A DNA stretch of 64,000 bases from Tillus elongatus (GCA_964006375.1 OZ023270.1:77105391-77169390), one strand, 5' to 3'; shown: positions 1 through 13,279, counted from the first letter of the stretch. The notes: generated by a model not told the origin, from the letters alone. Program-made: numbers and translations.

Positions 1-560
1 AATTTGGATAAACTGTATCAATCTATAAACGAGCTACAGTTTCCCTTAAATAAAGAAAGATATAACAGAGAACTGACATAAATTATGTACGTAGCTAAGA
101 TAATGGTTGCTCTGTCTGCTTAGTGAAAAAAAAATTGTCAATAAACATAAAACAAAGAAAATATTAGCGGAATCTATGACTTTCAGAAGAAAAAAACAGA
201 CTTACCATTTGAACCACGAATCACGTTTTATTGGCATTTTTTTAAATCCAATTTACAGCTAGCATTTACGACAAAAAAAAGTACATTGAAAGTTTAGGTA
301 ACCCAAAGGATAAAGATAAAACCATAAAAATGTCGGAAATCTATGAAATAGGTTGTGAACTTAAACATATTGGGAAAAGATGTATTGAAACGAAATTTAA
401 AGAACATTTAGTGCGACTCAGATATAGCACTATTGACAAATCATGCATTTCTTAACAGATTTGGGATAATAATCATCACGTAGATAAAAAAAATATAAAT
501 CTAATCAAAAGTGTCAGTCAATCGCGATAATTAGACGCATATAAAAGTAAATATATCCTT
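1..560 (+). mobile_element. Penelope-like retroelement fragment (RT tail and GIY-YIG region), decayed
   Basis: The + strand reads, with frameshifts and stops, like the C-terminal third of a Penelope-like protein: an FPLNKERYNREL-type segment near the start, then LPFEPRIT, then an EIYEIG..C-like remnant of the GIY-YIG endonuclease and a WDNNHHVDKK-type end near 460-500. The same segments in the same order occur at 38068-38700, which shows the family match. Many stops, so it is a dead copy. The 5' part lies outside the window. It sits in the presumed large intron upstream of the first zinc-finger exon. Confidence 0.7.
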
Positions 561-599
561 AGAAATTTCAATAAAAAATCTTACATATATGTGTATAAG

Positions 600-1400
600 A
601 ATGCAATTTGCTGGGGTCAGGTTCGTTAAATCTAAGATCTATAACGTGACTTCGGGGGTACCGCAGGGTTCCTACTAGGTCCAAGACTGTTTAGTATATT
701 TATCGGCCCTCTTAAACAGGTTTTGTATATTCTATTTTATGTATGCAGATGACGTTATAATTTTCGCTAATATTTCGACTGTGTGCGTCTTCAACAGAGG
801 GTCTTGGTCCTTGATGGATAGTGCTATCAGAGTGATGTTTCTATGAATATTTCTATGTGCTCTGTAGCGTCCTTTACTCAAAACAGACAGCCGATCACTT
901 TTAACTATAATTCTAAAAGTCTTGTGCCTAATCACCCCAACACTTTTAAATAATAGTTTTTGACATAGCTCTATCATTTAGGCCACACTATTTTATTTAT
1001 TATTTATTTTTCTGCTTCAAATTATACATTATATGTTGCATGAAAGCATAGCATTATATGATAGAAGTTTCTTCCAAATTAACAGGTCCCTCTTGAATCG
1101 CCACATATAATTAAGCAAACCTTGCTTTAAATATAATTTTGTCAAAATTTTGAAAAAAATGTTAGTTTTGCTTGCAAGACTCTTGGCTTTCTAAAAAGAA
1201 ACAATAAAGATTTCTCTTTGACTGACACCCCTTCTCTTCCCCTGACCTGTTTGGTTAGATCCCAAATTAAATATGACTTTTTGACTGGTTCTGTGGGCTC
1301 CAACTTATGAAGTCCGAAGTTCATGATCCAATACAAAGAAAAAGTCTAAAATGTCTTCGTTTTAGTGATGGTGCTTCGAGAAATATGATGTTTTTGATTC
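600..1400 (+). mobile_element. Non-LTR retrotransposon reverse transcriptase fragment (Jockey/CR1-like), decayed
   Basis: Around 645-700 the + strand encodes SGVPQGS followed by LGPRLFSIFI, and around 738-770 MYADDVIIFA. These are the RT motif 4 region and the catalytic YADD box. Further on, about 1170-1290, TLGFLKRNNKDFS followed by LVRSQIKYDFL and about 1325-1365 DPIQRKSLKCLRF match the thumb region of Jockey/CR1-group elements. There are several frameshifts and the spacing is shortened, so this is a relic. The 5' and 3' ends cannot be placed exactly. Confidence 0.7.
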
Positions 1401-1466
1401 ATGTCAAGTAGGTGGAGACAGTTTGCATATACTCGTAATTTAGCCAACCTGCCAGCAGCCTTGATT

Positions 1467-1748
1467 ACGCAGTAGTAACAACGTGTTTTTCTGAAGATAA
1501 GGATCGCAGGTTTGATTTCCCAACAAGAGCGTTATTTCACTTTTCAACACATGCCGTAAAGTTAACATCAAGGTGGTAACATTGTGCTTGAGCAAGTTCA
1601 ACATCTGCACGTTCTGCTATTTGGAGACATAAATCCGTCAGCACTGTACACCATGCGCATTTGGGCACGTTAAAGATATCTACCCTTCTTTCAGAAGGGA
1701 AGAGGTTCGGCAATAGTCGCGGAAATAGACCGACGTTAAAAAAAAAAT
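1467..1748 (+). mobile_element. tRNA-derived SINE, diverged copy 1
   Basis: It matches the SINE at 2562-2916 in order: a degraded B-box (GGTTTGATTTCC near 1510), the GAGCAAGTT..ATCTGCACGTTC stretch near 1590-1615, TCAGAAGGGAAGAGGTTCGGCA near 1690, and the 3' end GGAAATAGACCGACGTTAAA running into an A-tract that ends at 1748. It joins directly to the RNase H segment of a LINE, so it probably inserted into that older element. Confidence 0.65.
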
Positions 1749-2400
1749 ACGATAGTACCAGATCGATTATCTGCTGCGACTCATTATCAGCTGTCAATGC
1801 CATAGGAACACTTTACAACAAACATCCTATTGTTGCAGACATACATAAAACGGCAAGGGAAATATCCCAGTGTGGAAAATCGACAGTAATAATATGGATG
1901 CCATCTCACTCTGGTATAGGAGGCAACATAGAGGCAGATAACTTAGCTAAGAAGGCTTGTGGAAAAATTAATCCAGATCATGAGTTCATTATACATACAG
2001 ACCTTCAAACTCGCTTAAAACACACTGTTCACGAAGAATGGCAACATTTATGGTTTAATGCTCAAACTAAACTCAGAAACATAGAAGCCACCATTCAGAT
2101 AACAAAAATAACAAACCTAAACAGACGAGAACTTATCATTATCAGAAGGTTAAGGATTGGTCATACTATGCTTACACACAAACATCTACTAGAGTAAAGT
2201 GAACCTCTTTTATGCAGCCATTGTAGTACTCAACTCACAGTAAACCACATTTTGACTGAGTGCCCGAGATATAGTGAACAACGGTCGTATCTGGATCTTA
2301 CGGAAAACATCAGTGACATCCTCAGTTTGTCCGGAACCAATGACCTATCGAGACTAATTTATTTCTTGAAAGCTACTAATGTTTACAACACATTGTAACT
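1749..2400 (+). mobile_element. 3' end of an RNase H-bearing LINE (I/R1-like), one nonsense codon
   Basis: The + frame gives an RNase H domain remnant: ICCDSLSAVNAI (catalytic Asp), then VIIWMPSHSGIGGNIEADN with the SHSGIxGNxxAD box. It is followed by a C-terminal zinc-knuckle-like segment CSHC..LTVNHIL.ECP and a natural stop at 2396-2398. A TAA at 2195-2197 interrupts the same frame, so it is a pseudogene. The 5' side was replaced by the SINE ending at 1748. RNase H domains of this kind occur in the I, R1 and LOA groups; I cannot decide which. Confidence 0.75.
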
Positions 2401-2561
2401 TAAGATTGCACATTTATGTTATACTAAGTTAGACGAGTGTTTGTGTTTATAACTTCTGTTTCAGATTTATTTTTCTTTTTTGTCTGTGCCAATGGCTTTT
2501 ATTATCGAGGAACCTATTATTAATTTTTTTAAAAACGATACAATACAAACACCCTATAGAA

Positions 2562-2916
2562 TTTTGGTGGTTCAGGGGTAAGAACGTGTGCCTCTTAACC
2601 GAAGGGTACTGGGTTCGATCCCAGGGTACTCCTTTCACTTTTTCAGTACAAACTGTAACAGTAACATCAACCGAGGTTCTGGCATTGTATTTGAGCAAGT
2701 TGAATGTCTGCACGTTCCGCCCTTCGGAGGGGGCGTAAAGCCGTCGGTCCCGTGTCCATGCGATCTTCGACACGTTACACCCCTACCCTCCTCACAGAAA
2801 GGCAGGGGTTCGGCAAAATTTCCAGGATAGTGAGGTGAAACTGCTCCCTGGCGTCGGTGATTGGCCATAGTCGTGGAAATAGGCCGACGTTAAAGAAACA
2901 AAACACACACACACAA
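2562..2916 (+). mobile_element. tRNA(Lys)-like SINE, better preserved copy 2
   Basis: The head resembles a tRNA: A-box TGGTTCAGGGG at 2568-2578, anticodon loop CTCTTAA as in tRNA-Lys(CTT), and B-box GGTTCGATCC at 2612-2621. The body (about 2640-2890) is unrelated to tRNA. The 3' end GGAAATAGGCCGACGTTAAA near 2873-2893 is shared with the copy ending at 1748. A short A/(CA)n tail follows to about 2916. Head, body and simple tail is the standard SINE layout. The tRNA acceptor stem is not intact, so this is not a tRNA gene. Confidence 0.8.
2568..2621 (+). promoter_or_regulatory. Internal Pol III promoter (A-box and B-box) of the SINE
   Basis: A-box TGGTTCAGGGG (2568-2578) and B-box GGTTCGATCC (2612-2621) are about 34 bp apart, the spacing found in tRNA genes and tRNA-derived SINEs. 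Both are close to consensus, so this copy may still be transcribable. Confidence 0.65.
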
Positions 2917-3826
2917 AACCACCCTGTTGTAGAAAATATTAATAGACCCAACCTTGTATACTTCTGAAATAACTCCGTATTTTTGCCGACCGGATTACAT
3001 AACTTTCCGATAATAAAAACATTTTAATAAGTTCCACAAAGGGAATATACAGCTTTTATGTTTCCTCTTGTTGGGAAATTCTGCTTCTGCAGTCTCTACG
3101 GATTGAAAAGTTCGTCGCTTTTCATTTGAGGAAAAGATTGGCTAATATTTTTTATTAAATCTTCCACGGTCGATGGATATAATATCAGAGTTCCGCTGCA
3201 TCGTTACTTTTCAGAGAACAGAGAAATCAGAGGAACATTTTATAACAAAAGTACATTGAAATGTATAGAGGAGGCTTATTTTTGTTAGGCTTTATATAAA
3301 TATTTTAAAGTAAACAGTTATCTGTGTCATTTAAATAGTTCATTGATTAAGTAATAGCCATGCGCAGCAAGTGCCTTATGGTAGCGAATTTTCATTGCCA
3401 TATTTTTAAATACTATTAATTAAACTTTTCGTACACGTCTAAACATAACGTTTGACGCGTGATATAATCTCTCTAGTGAAAACTTGTATATTAAATTTCA
3501 TCAAGACACCTTTACTATTTTTAAAATACAAGAGTTGCTGCAAGAAATCATAATTTTTTTACAGAGAAGCTAGTCCAATTGCTCTGGACAACAGATTCCA
3601 TACAAACTACGTAAGAAATACACTTGCCAACTGTTATCAAAATTAATCAATTGTTGATTAGCGAAATAACATAGAAAAAAAACTTATTTTATTTATACTT
3701 AGGAGATTTCTTTGTGTGTCAAAAATAAAAACAAATAAAAAGTCTAAATAGCAGGAAAATGAAGATCCAAAACTCTTACAAGGATATCTTTCAAATCAAA
3801 TAAACGTCATATATTCATTATTTCAT

Positions 3827-3829
<3 letters not shown>
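2917..3829. other. AT-rich non-coding stretch, probable intron
   Basis: No coding region seen. At 3363-3400 there is one end of the dispersed GCAGCAAGTGCG..TATGGTAGCGAATTTT repeat family also found at 11694, 19363, 28494 and 46303. The rest shows no recognisable structure. Confidence 0.4.

Positions 3830-3914
<85 letters not shown>
3830..3914. repeat. (AT)n microsatellite
   Basis: An uninterrupted AT dinucleotide array of about 85 bp that abuts the left end of the Tc1/mariner-like element at 3915. With the array at 5467-5570 it probably formed one microsatellite before the insertion. Confidence 0.95.
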
Positions 3915-5573
<1,659 letters not shown>

Positions 5574-5834
5574 AATTATTAACCGCCAGATTTCACTATT
5601 ATTTTAATTTCAGCATCACATGAATATGACAAAAATATTTTGTTCTAATGGTGTCACAAAGTCAAGGCCTACTTAATATTTCACTTATTTTTATAACGCT
5701 TTTATTAGCTCACTTTCTCTGCCCACCGCAAATCATGCAATCGAAATTTAGACTAGTTCTAATTAAGTTAGAGCTTTAAAATTTGGCAGCCGTGTATAGG
5801 TCAAGTGACAATGTAATATATTCTATCTCATTTT

Positions 5835-6190
5835 ATTCCAAATCCAATATGGCGGACACCACAAGATACCTTTTCTTCACCGCCCCCTTTATATGGGTAT
5901 GAAATGAAAGGGTTTGACGAATAAAATACGATAAACTATGTGATGTCATTCTAACCCCAATATGGCGGAAGGCCCAAGATGGCGAATCACCTTTTCCTTT
6001 ACAACCCCATTGATATGGATATCAAATGAAAGAGTTTGACGAGTAAAATATGACCAAGTAGCGATGTGATTCTAAGCTCAATATGGTGGACGCTCCCAAG
6101 ATGGCGAATTACCTTTTTCTTCACAGCTCTCTTGACATGGGTATCAAATGAAAGGGTTCGACGAGTAAAATGCGATTAGATATGTGACGA
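5835..6190. repeat. Three tandem ~117-bp repeats with the ATATGGCGGA..CAAGATGGCGAA core
   Basis: The core AATATGG(C/T)GGA starts near 5845, 5958 and 6079 (spacings 113 and 121 bp). Each unit continues with CCAAGATGGCGAAT-type, ACCTTTT and ATCAAATGAAAG-type segments and a TTTGACGAGTAAAAT-type end. The units have diverged by roughly 15-25 percent by eye. No coding potential is evident. Confidence 0.8.
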
Positions 6191-6466
6191 CATGTAATAC
6201 AAAATCTCAGACGAAATGAATCGCATGAGAAATTACCGAGCTCCTAAATAATAATTTGTGTCTATATGTGAGATTTTATCTTACCAAAAGCGTTGAGCGC
6301 GAAAAATGGTAAATTTTAAGAAACACATCAATGTATTGTGCTTATGGTAGTTTTATTTATCATTGATAAACTCTTGATAATTTTTTACATTTTCCATAGA
6401 AAGATTGTCAAAAAAATATTTTTTTGTAGTACATTTGTAAAAGCGTTATCTTTGAAAGTTTTTTTA

Positions 6467-6472
<6 letters not shown>

Positions 6473-6530
<58 letters not shown>
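6473..6530. repeat. (AT)n microsatellite
   Basis: About 58 bp of uninterrupted AT dinucleotides. Confidence 0.95.
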
Positions 6531-6533
<3 letters not shown>

Positions 6534-8133
6534 TACAAAGAAAAATAAAACTCTCTCAAGTGGTATATTACTGTAAGCAGAAAAAAATCTTCTATTGATT
6601 AGTGAAAAAATCAATGCGGTGTCCATAAGAAAAAAAAATATGGCTCACACAAGTGTGAACTCAGATATTTATCACCATGACAACCAGAATCATCAATTGT
6701 AACTCTGTTTAAAATTTTGGACTTCTAAAATACATGATTTTGAAAATATAAAACAAATAAAAAATGCCCATTTTTAGTTTTTTCTATATCTCGTAATCTA
6801 TGGAATATTTTTTTTAATCTCAAAGGCCTTTTAAGATGCTTTTAGGATTTTGCAACTTTTGTGTAATCCAAGTTATGTAGTTTTCGAGATTACTATGGTG
6901 TCGACCCATAAAATCCCCAATAGGTATCCGAGCACTGAAGCAATAACTTACAAATCAATTATTCATTAATCAAAGTTAGTACGTATTTTTCTATTATGAA
7001 TAGCTTGGATGAGTTTGTAAACAAATCAGCTTTTCCTGTAAAATTAAAATAATGACGAGTTTACGTCCAGATCACGTACAGCTTTTGTCAGATGAAGAGT
7101 GGCATCACCTTATTGAGAAGACATATTTTTTTCAAATTTTAAAATCGAAATCTCCCCGAATAAAAGTTTGTTATATAAATTCCGTAAAATATCAAAGTTT
7201 TTCAACAACTTCTTTATGTTATTATATTATTATTGTATATTGAACGGAAAATTTAGAAAATTGGCACCAGTTACATTTAGCTTTCTAATAATCATTTTAT
7301 ACTCCATTAGCATGTTCAAAAAACCAATAGTTTATAAAAGAGACATACATAAACAACACATAAGAACTATTATAAAACTTGTTGCTAATAAAATCAAGTA
7401 AACATATAATAATAATTAGATGAGAGAGATAGATCAGTGCGAAACTGTGTTATTTATTAATTAAAGGACTGTGTTATTTATTCTTGTAAATAATTATGTG
7501 GTAATTAATGAAAAATATAAATAATTTAAAGATTTAATTACACACGTACTAACTACAATTTCCTTAATGTACTAGTTTATGAATGTGTAGTACCATAAAA
7601 TAAATTATAACTGCAAATATATGCTTGCACTGAGTTTATTAATGAACATACAGTAGAAAAGATTTAAATGGCAAATTAAAAATTAATTATTTTAATCAGA
7701 TAATACCTTATAAATCATAAACCTTTAAGATTCCTACTCCAAATTCCTCTCCCTTAATATTACTTTTGTTCTTGGTTATTTTATTATTTATTTGCATTAT
7801 AATTTTATGTTTATTACTAACATTTTTATTTATTTAGTTCATATTTATTATTTGGTTTGCTTTGCGGTTACCCTTCCCTTTTTTTAGTGCTGCTTCAGTT
7901 ATCTTGCTTTACTAATCAATTACTGGTTGAAGTTTTTGTGGTAATAAAACAACCTTGTTATTATTTTTATGTTGTTTTGTTACTTTTTGTTGATATTGTG
8001 CTAACTTGTTTAAATGCGAAAAGAAATTTACTTACTGTAACCACAGTATCAAGGATGGCAGTAAATTATTCGTGACAAAAATAATTTTTCAAATATTTGT
8101 TGTGTATAGAAATATCAACAATATTTGTAAATA
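6531..8133. other. AT-rich non-coding stretch, probable intron
   Basis: No recognisable gene. A short + frame at 7052-7240 begins MTSLRPDHVQLLSDEEW, which looks more protein-like than its surroundings but soon turns into low-complexity Phe/Ile/Tyr sequence. I do not recognise it; it may be the start of a decayed transposon ORF. Confidence 0.3.
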
Positions 8134-8815
8134 TTAGGTTGGTGCATACGTTTGTGGCGTTTTTCGGTTTCAAGCTCAAGAGTGTCTTGGAAAGCAATTT
8201 GTTTAATATATTTCAAAGTTTATTGTATGTCATTCTTTTGTTTAATTCGGTAATTTTCATACTTGTAAATTTGTGCAAAATTGTGTAAATTATTGTCAAA
8301 AAAGGGTGGAGTCTGGAAAAGAAGAGAAAACGATTATATTCTACACAGATTTTAAGTTGAGTTCCAACCGCGAGCTTAAGGCATTTGGTGCCTCTAGAAC
8401 CATTTTTGACGTTTATAGGGAGACATCCATTGGGGAAAGTAATGCACAAAAGCGGTTTTCTCGTTTCAATAAGAGACCGCTTTGAAATGACCGATTCTTG
8501 TGGTTCAGAAAGATAATCGGGCTTTGATGAAAATTTTTCGGATGCCTTCATTTACGGTGGTCCGCGTCAATTAACTTGGGTACCGGCCAGTATGATTGAT
8601 TGTCACCAGTCGGCATTTGCATTCCATGGGCAAAATTTAAAATTAGTTGTATGGGTGCAGTATATTCTAAGCGAAAACAACAAAAAACAGTATGTCAACG
8701 TGTTTGCCAACTTTAGCTTGTCAACAATATCTAGAGCTGATGTCTCAAATTGTTACTGGTAGCGAAAAAAGCTACCTCTACTCCAACATCAAATATAGAA
8801 AAGAATCATTTAGCC
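8134..8815 (+). mobile_element. Decayed mariner element, 5' portion
   Basis: The left end TTAGGTTGGTGCATACGTTT at 8134 is a typical mariner terminal repeat. Scattered frames downstream match mariner transposase: ELKAFGASRTIFDVYRE..IGESNAQKRFSRF (about 8370-8465), a PRQ(L)T segment (about 8560), a LHSMGKI/VWV segment (about 8615-8660), LSENNKKQYV (about 8670-8700) and VTGSEKSYLYSNIKYRK (about 8750-8800). The C-terminal half and right TIR are absent. Frameshifts throughout. Confidence 0.75.
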
Positions 8816-9462
8816 CTAAGATAAAGAGAAAAGCTGATGTCCATCTTCATAAGCTAATGTAGTGACAAGTAATGAGTCGTGAACAAGAACTTAGTCGTCT
8901 TGAGGGAGTAATTTAACAAAACGCGAAGAAAATATAGAGTTATTTCGCAGCATACCCTTGAACCCTGAAAGTCACTAAGAACCTATGCATTAACCTGATA
9001 GTCAGAAAATAACTTAGATGATATGTGAGATTGGAGATTGCCTAAATTTGTTGCTATGTGGCAAATTTCACAAAATTTAAAACAGATTTGGGAAATAACT
9101 GGTAAAACAATATATACCAACCTACAAAAAATAGTTTTATACATATATGACACAGTTTGTGTTTTTTTGGTTTAAAAAATCTTTTGGTCTGAACAAAAAA
9201 ATGTAAGAACTGCGTGGAAACTTTTATATACCAATTCACAAAATCGTTATCAATATCCGACCTTTATTTAAATTGAATTTAATTCATTGAGGGTGTGATA
9301 ACCAGAAAATCGATACTGTCAATAATATTGAACACTAACAGAGCACAATATGACCAAAACCTAAGATTTGTACAAAATAAGAAACGCTTTTAAGAACAAT
9401 CCTGGGGTGCTTTGCTTGATCTCTGTTTTCTCTCTCTGTTGACGTCATCGATCCTTATTTAG
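8816..9462. other. Non-coding, probable intron end upstream of the first zinc-finger exon
   Basis: No gene seen. The stretch ends in a pyrimidine-rich tract (CTCTGTTTTCTCTCTCTG near 9421) and the acceptor AG at 9461-9462. Confidence 0.5.
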
Positions 9463-9630
9463 CGAAGAGAAGGACGGCCAATCACCCTTGTCCGGTGTGC
9501 GGCAAGCACTACGTTAACGAAGGATCCTTAAGGAAACATCTTGCCTGCCATCCCGAAACCTCCCAGCTGAGTAGCTCGCTGAGGATGTGGCCGTGCTCGG
9601 TGTGTCAGGCCGTGTTCACACACGAATCAG
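9463..9630 (+). CDS. chinmo: BTB zinc-finger transcription factor, chinmo-like: exon with finger 1 and the start of finger 2
   Basis: The exon is bounded by the acceptor AG at 9461-9462 and the donor GTAATG at 9631. It opens on the last two bases of a codon, so an upstream exon must exist. It encodes the C2H2 finger CPVCGKHYVNEGSLRKHLAC-H (C-x2-C-x12-H-x3-H), a linker rich in Ser, then CSVCQAVFTHES, the first half of finger 2. The donor splits the next codon after its first base. Such proteins bind DNA in the nucleus; Chinmo is known as a temporal-identity and growth repressor in insect neuroblasts and imaginal tissue. Two adjacent fingers followed by a long tail fit chinmo. The fingers do not fit abrupt, whose finger sequence differs. 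The BTB domain is not in the window. The gene assignment is from memory of the family and less certain than the exon itself. Confidence 0.75.
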
Positions 9631-9689
9631 GTAATGATTCCGACATTAGCTTATGTGATGTGTGTATAACTGCAGATCTGGAGCAGGTT

Positions 9690-10660
9690 AGCTAAGTGAC
9701 GTTAGTATGAGATAGGGTAATATGTGTGACAGTATGGATGTGATTCTCGTAACGCTCGAGACACTAGCAAAGCTGCTCATCAGTGCGTGGCAATAGTAAG
9801 ATAGGGTAAGGAGTATGGCGATGTAGATATGTGTGTGGGTAAGATGAGATGCGTTGATGTATGATAGGGTAACGTGTGTTGCTTTAGTAACTGGGTAATG
9901 TTTACGATAAGTTAATATATTTGATAATGTGGATGTGATTCGGGTAACGCTTGAGACACTAGTACAGCTGGTCATGTAGGGTATGTAACATATAAGACAG
10001 GGTAACGTATATGCCAATGCAAGTATGTGTCGGGTTAGATTAGTCACGTTTATGCAAGATAGGGTAGCTAATGTGAATCATTATTAACCGGTCAGGCAAT
10101 ATATATGACACTATAAATGTGATTTAGGTAATGTGTGTGTGGATCAGGTAAATGTGGCGTTTCCATGTTAGGTTTATATGTGACACAAAAAAGTTATTAA
10201 TATGAAACATGTGAATTGGTGTAAGATAGAGTAGGGTATACGAAATTGTAAATGTAAGTCGGTTAAGATAAGTAACATTAGTATACAATCGGATAATATC
10301 AATGACATTATTAACCATTCAACATTAATCAATGATATTGGCATTATATATAAGATATTGGGAATGTAATACGGGTAATGTGTTTGACAAGGTATGTGTG
10401 AATCGGGTAAAAATGACATTATTAACCAATCAGGTGATGTATAAGATATTGGGAATGTAATTTGGGTATAGTGTTTGATAATGTATGTGTGAATCTGGTA
10501 AGATATGACACTATATGTATGATGCAGGTAACATATATGACAATTTATATTTGGGTAATTTTAATGACAATGTAATAGATGATTAGACTTGAATTCAGGT
10601 AATGTTTGTGAAGTTGGGTATGAAGTGTGACAATGTAGATGTGATCAAGGATGCATGTAA
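9690..10660. repeat. Degenerate GGTAATGTGTG-rich minisatellite in the intron
   Basis: The motif ATGTGATTC(G)GGTAA(C/T)G recurs in variants near 9738, 9935, 10119 and repeatedly to 10620. It alternates with GTGTGACA(A)TGTA-type and GATAGGGTAA-type motifs. The units are too diverged to fix a period. No coding potential. It lies 60 bp downstream of the finger exon's donor site. Confidence 0.65.
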
Positions 10661-11224
10661 GGTAATATTTGTGTTATTAATTAAGATTGGCTGGTTTGTA
10701 TGGTATTTTTTGTGTGATTGGGGTTATAAAACTAGCTGGACGTCCAATGTAATATCTTCTGTATTGCCAAGAAAATTGTGTGTATAAGCGTTCACAGAAT
10801 CTTTCGAAATATACTTCGTCGTTAACACAGAAATCTTCTTCACTATAAATGATTTTTTTTACTTTCCCTAAGTTTATTCTTAATGATCTTTTCGTAGTTT
10901 TTTAATTTTGTTTGATTTATTATCATTTATATGTCATAAAAAACGATATAAGATAGATAAAAGGGAAGGTACCCCAATTTTTGAAGCTATATATTATTTA
11001 TGTATTTATTTTAGTGTATAATTTTTGATCCTTTCCAATTTTTGAATGAATGACAGTTTGTTTTACATATTTTAAAAGTTTGACCATTTCCTTCTAAATT
11101 TTGTCTGAAAACTGCTGAGATGCTAAGTTTTTTTATTTGACGTTTTTTATATGCATGAAATTATAGACTTAATGTTTTGCGAAGCATGTTATTTTATTTT
11201 TCATCCATCTATGTCTCTCTTTAG

Positions 11225-11392
11225 GACTTTTAACGCATATGGAACATATGAGAATGGACCCGAAACATCAGTTTGCTGCTCAATACGTTCTGTCTAGAGC
11301 TGCAGCTGAGAGAAGAGAAAGAGAAACTCTCTTGGCTGCGGTGTCTGCATCAGGAAGTGGTCTCCTCGGAATAACAGGCATGGGTGCTCCAG
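11225..11392 (+). CDS. chinmo: chinmo-like zinc-finger protein, exon completing finger 2
   Basis: The acceptor TTTAG ends at 11224 and the donor GTGAGT starts at 11393. In frame with the previous exon it begins GLLTHMEHMRMDPKHQF, supplying the His residues of finger 2 (H-x2-H, or H with a more distant His). It continues AAQYVLSRAAAERRERE, a helical, highly charged segment, and then an AAVSASGSGLLGITGMGAP linker. Length is 168 bp, with phase 1 at both ends. An intron splitting finger 2 is an unusual and useful family marker. Confidence 0.78.
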
Positions 11393-13279
11393 GTGAGTTT
11401 TCGTTGTAAAAATAAAGAGGGGAAAAGAAATTGTTTTTAAATTAAACGGGAGATTATTTGATTAAGTTTTGAACTGTTCTAGTAAAACATTTGTAGTATT
11501 AGTTTTTTGTATTGCTGCTTATCTCTCAATGTACAAAATAATGGTTTAATTTTGTATACCCACGTTTTTAATAGAGCTAGTTTTGTTCATTAGGTTTTAG
11601 CAATCGCATGTTTAAATTTGTATAGCATGAATGTATAGTATAGTCATTTAGAACTTTTATACAGTGTGGACCATATGTAATGAAAATTTCGGGACGCAGC
11701 AAAGTGCATTCTCGTAGTGAATTTTCATAAGAATTGTCCACGAGATATTACTGGAATAAACGCTTTAAATTTAAACAGACTTTGAAGATTGGGATCAGGC
11801 TCTAATAAAGGCTCATCTAAAGAATTTTTTCGACGGTGTAACAATCGATATATGTCTATTATATAAAAAAAACATTTTAATCTTGCGTTCTAGCTCCTTT
11901 TGAGACAAATTCCCAAAACTGAATTTTCTATGAAGCTAGAAAATGAAAATTTGGTATCCTACTATCTAGGTACAGTGCGTCTCTTTAAAAGGAACTTCTA
12001 TTACACATTTTATTAAAGCTTCAAAAGCTTTCTAAAAGAAAACTTAATTCATGTTTAGAAAAAAATCTGCCAAATTATAAACGTGGCAGGTATTTTCCAA
12101 CAATAAAAAAGTTTTTTAAAAACATATTCTCATCTTTTTTATCAACAATCAAAAAGGTGACAAATGTATCCAGGCGTTTTAAAGAAAAATGATATCTTGG
12201 TCCAAACGTATTAAACTTGGACAATATTGTTTCTGCCAAACATTAAAGTTAGTGAAATAAAACAGAACGTTATTGTGGATCGTACCGGAATAGAACATGC
12301 ACCGGCCATCAAGTTTAGTTATGAGGTGAAGAAAGTACCGCTCGGCTAGCAAAGCTGCGCAACCAGAGTTTGTTCACACGGTATTATTCCCGTCCTTAGA
12401 CCTTGATCTTTCCATGCTACATTTTCACACTGAAACTTTAATTGAGGCCGTTCATCAAACTACAAATATAGTGTATTTAAAAAAATGTATATCTCCCACG
12501 TAAAAAGCATTAGTTTTTACAATCACATTATTTTTAATTTCATGTTACCAGTACTTTCGCGTAATGGCATGGTCACAGCATAAAAATCAACTGGTTATTA
12601 TGTAGACGGTTGTTGTGGCAGGGACATGGTGTTCGAGTGTTCGAGATTTTAGTGGCTGAGATTTGCCGATCGCTAGTTAGGGTATTATTTGGTCCTGTGT
12701 TACCCGTATTATTTGGTCCTGCGGTATGTATCAATCCACGCGTGGCAGTTAACTAGTCCGTCTTTGTCAGGCATTGGAGTCTAATTACTAAGGTGATTTC
12801 AGTTCATGTCTTTCAGATATTATTTTTTATTTGGAAGAAGCTCCAAATTTTGTGAACCAAATTACTTTAAATTTATAACGGTGGTTTATTTACACCGTTT
12901 CTAGCTACATGTAAAGTCTTATTTAAGTTACCCTGATACTTTCAAAACTATAGCGTTTTCAAAAATATTTTCTATATTTTTTGGGGAAACAAATGTGCGT
13001 TGTAGCTGATTTACGAACTCATCCGCGGTCTTAGCAAGATGAAGATACGTGCCAAGTTTCGTTCAAATCAGTTGAGTATTTTTGAGTTACCGCTCAATAC
13101 ATATACATAAACATACAAATTCGCGCCCATTTGCAAAAATTTTCACCGTCGTTACCTCTCTATTAGTGAATTTTCTTAATGAAAAGTTAATATTTGTATT
13201 ATTTCAAGCCGCAGAAACAGGTCGGTTTTTCATTTTATAATAAAACTTAGTAGCGTAAAAATGTCACCCCTCGCTTATA
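11393..13279. other. Intron sequence without recognised gene
   Basis: AT-rich. At 11694-11735 there is a copy of the dispersed GACGCAGCAA..GTAGTGAATTTTCAT repeat. Nothing else recognised except short MITE-like flanking text near 13000-13150. Confidence 0.4.

Noticed and set aside
2562..2640. A tRNA-Lys gene
   Set aside because: A- and B-boxes and anticodon loop are tRNA-like, but the acceptor stem does not pair, and the sequence continues into a SINE body shared with 1467-1748.
7052..7243. Small gene beginning MTSLRPDHVQLLSDEEW
   Set aside because: Only the first 25 residues look protein-like. The remainder is AT-driven low complexity and no family was recognised.
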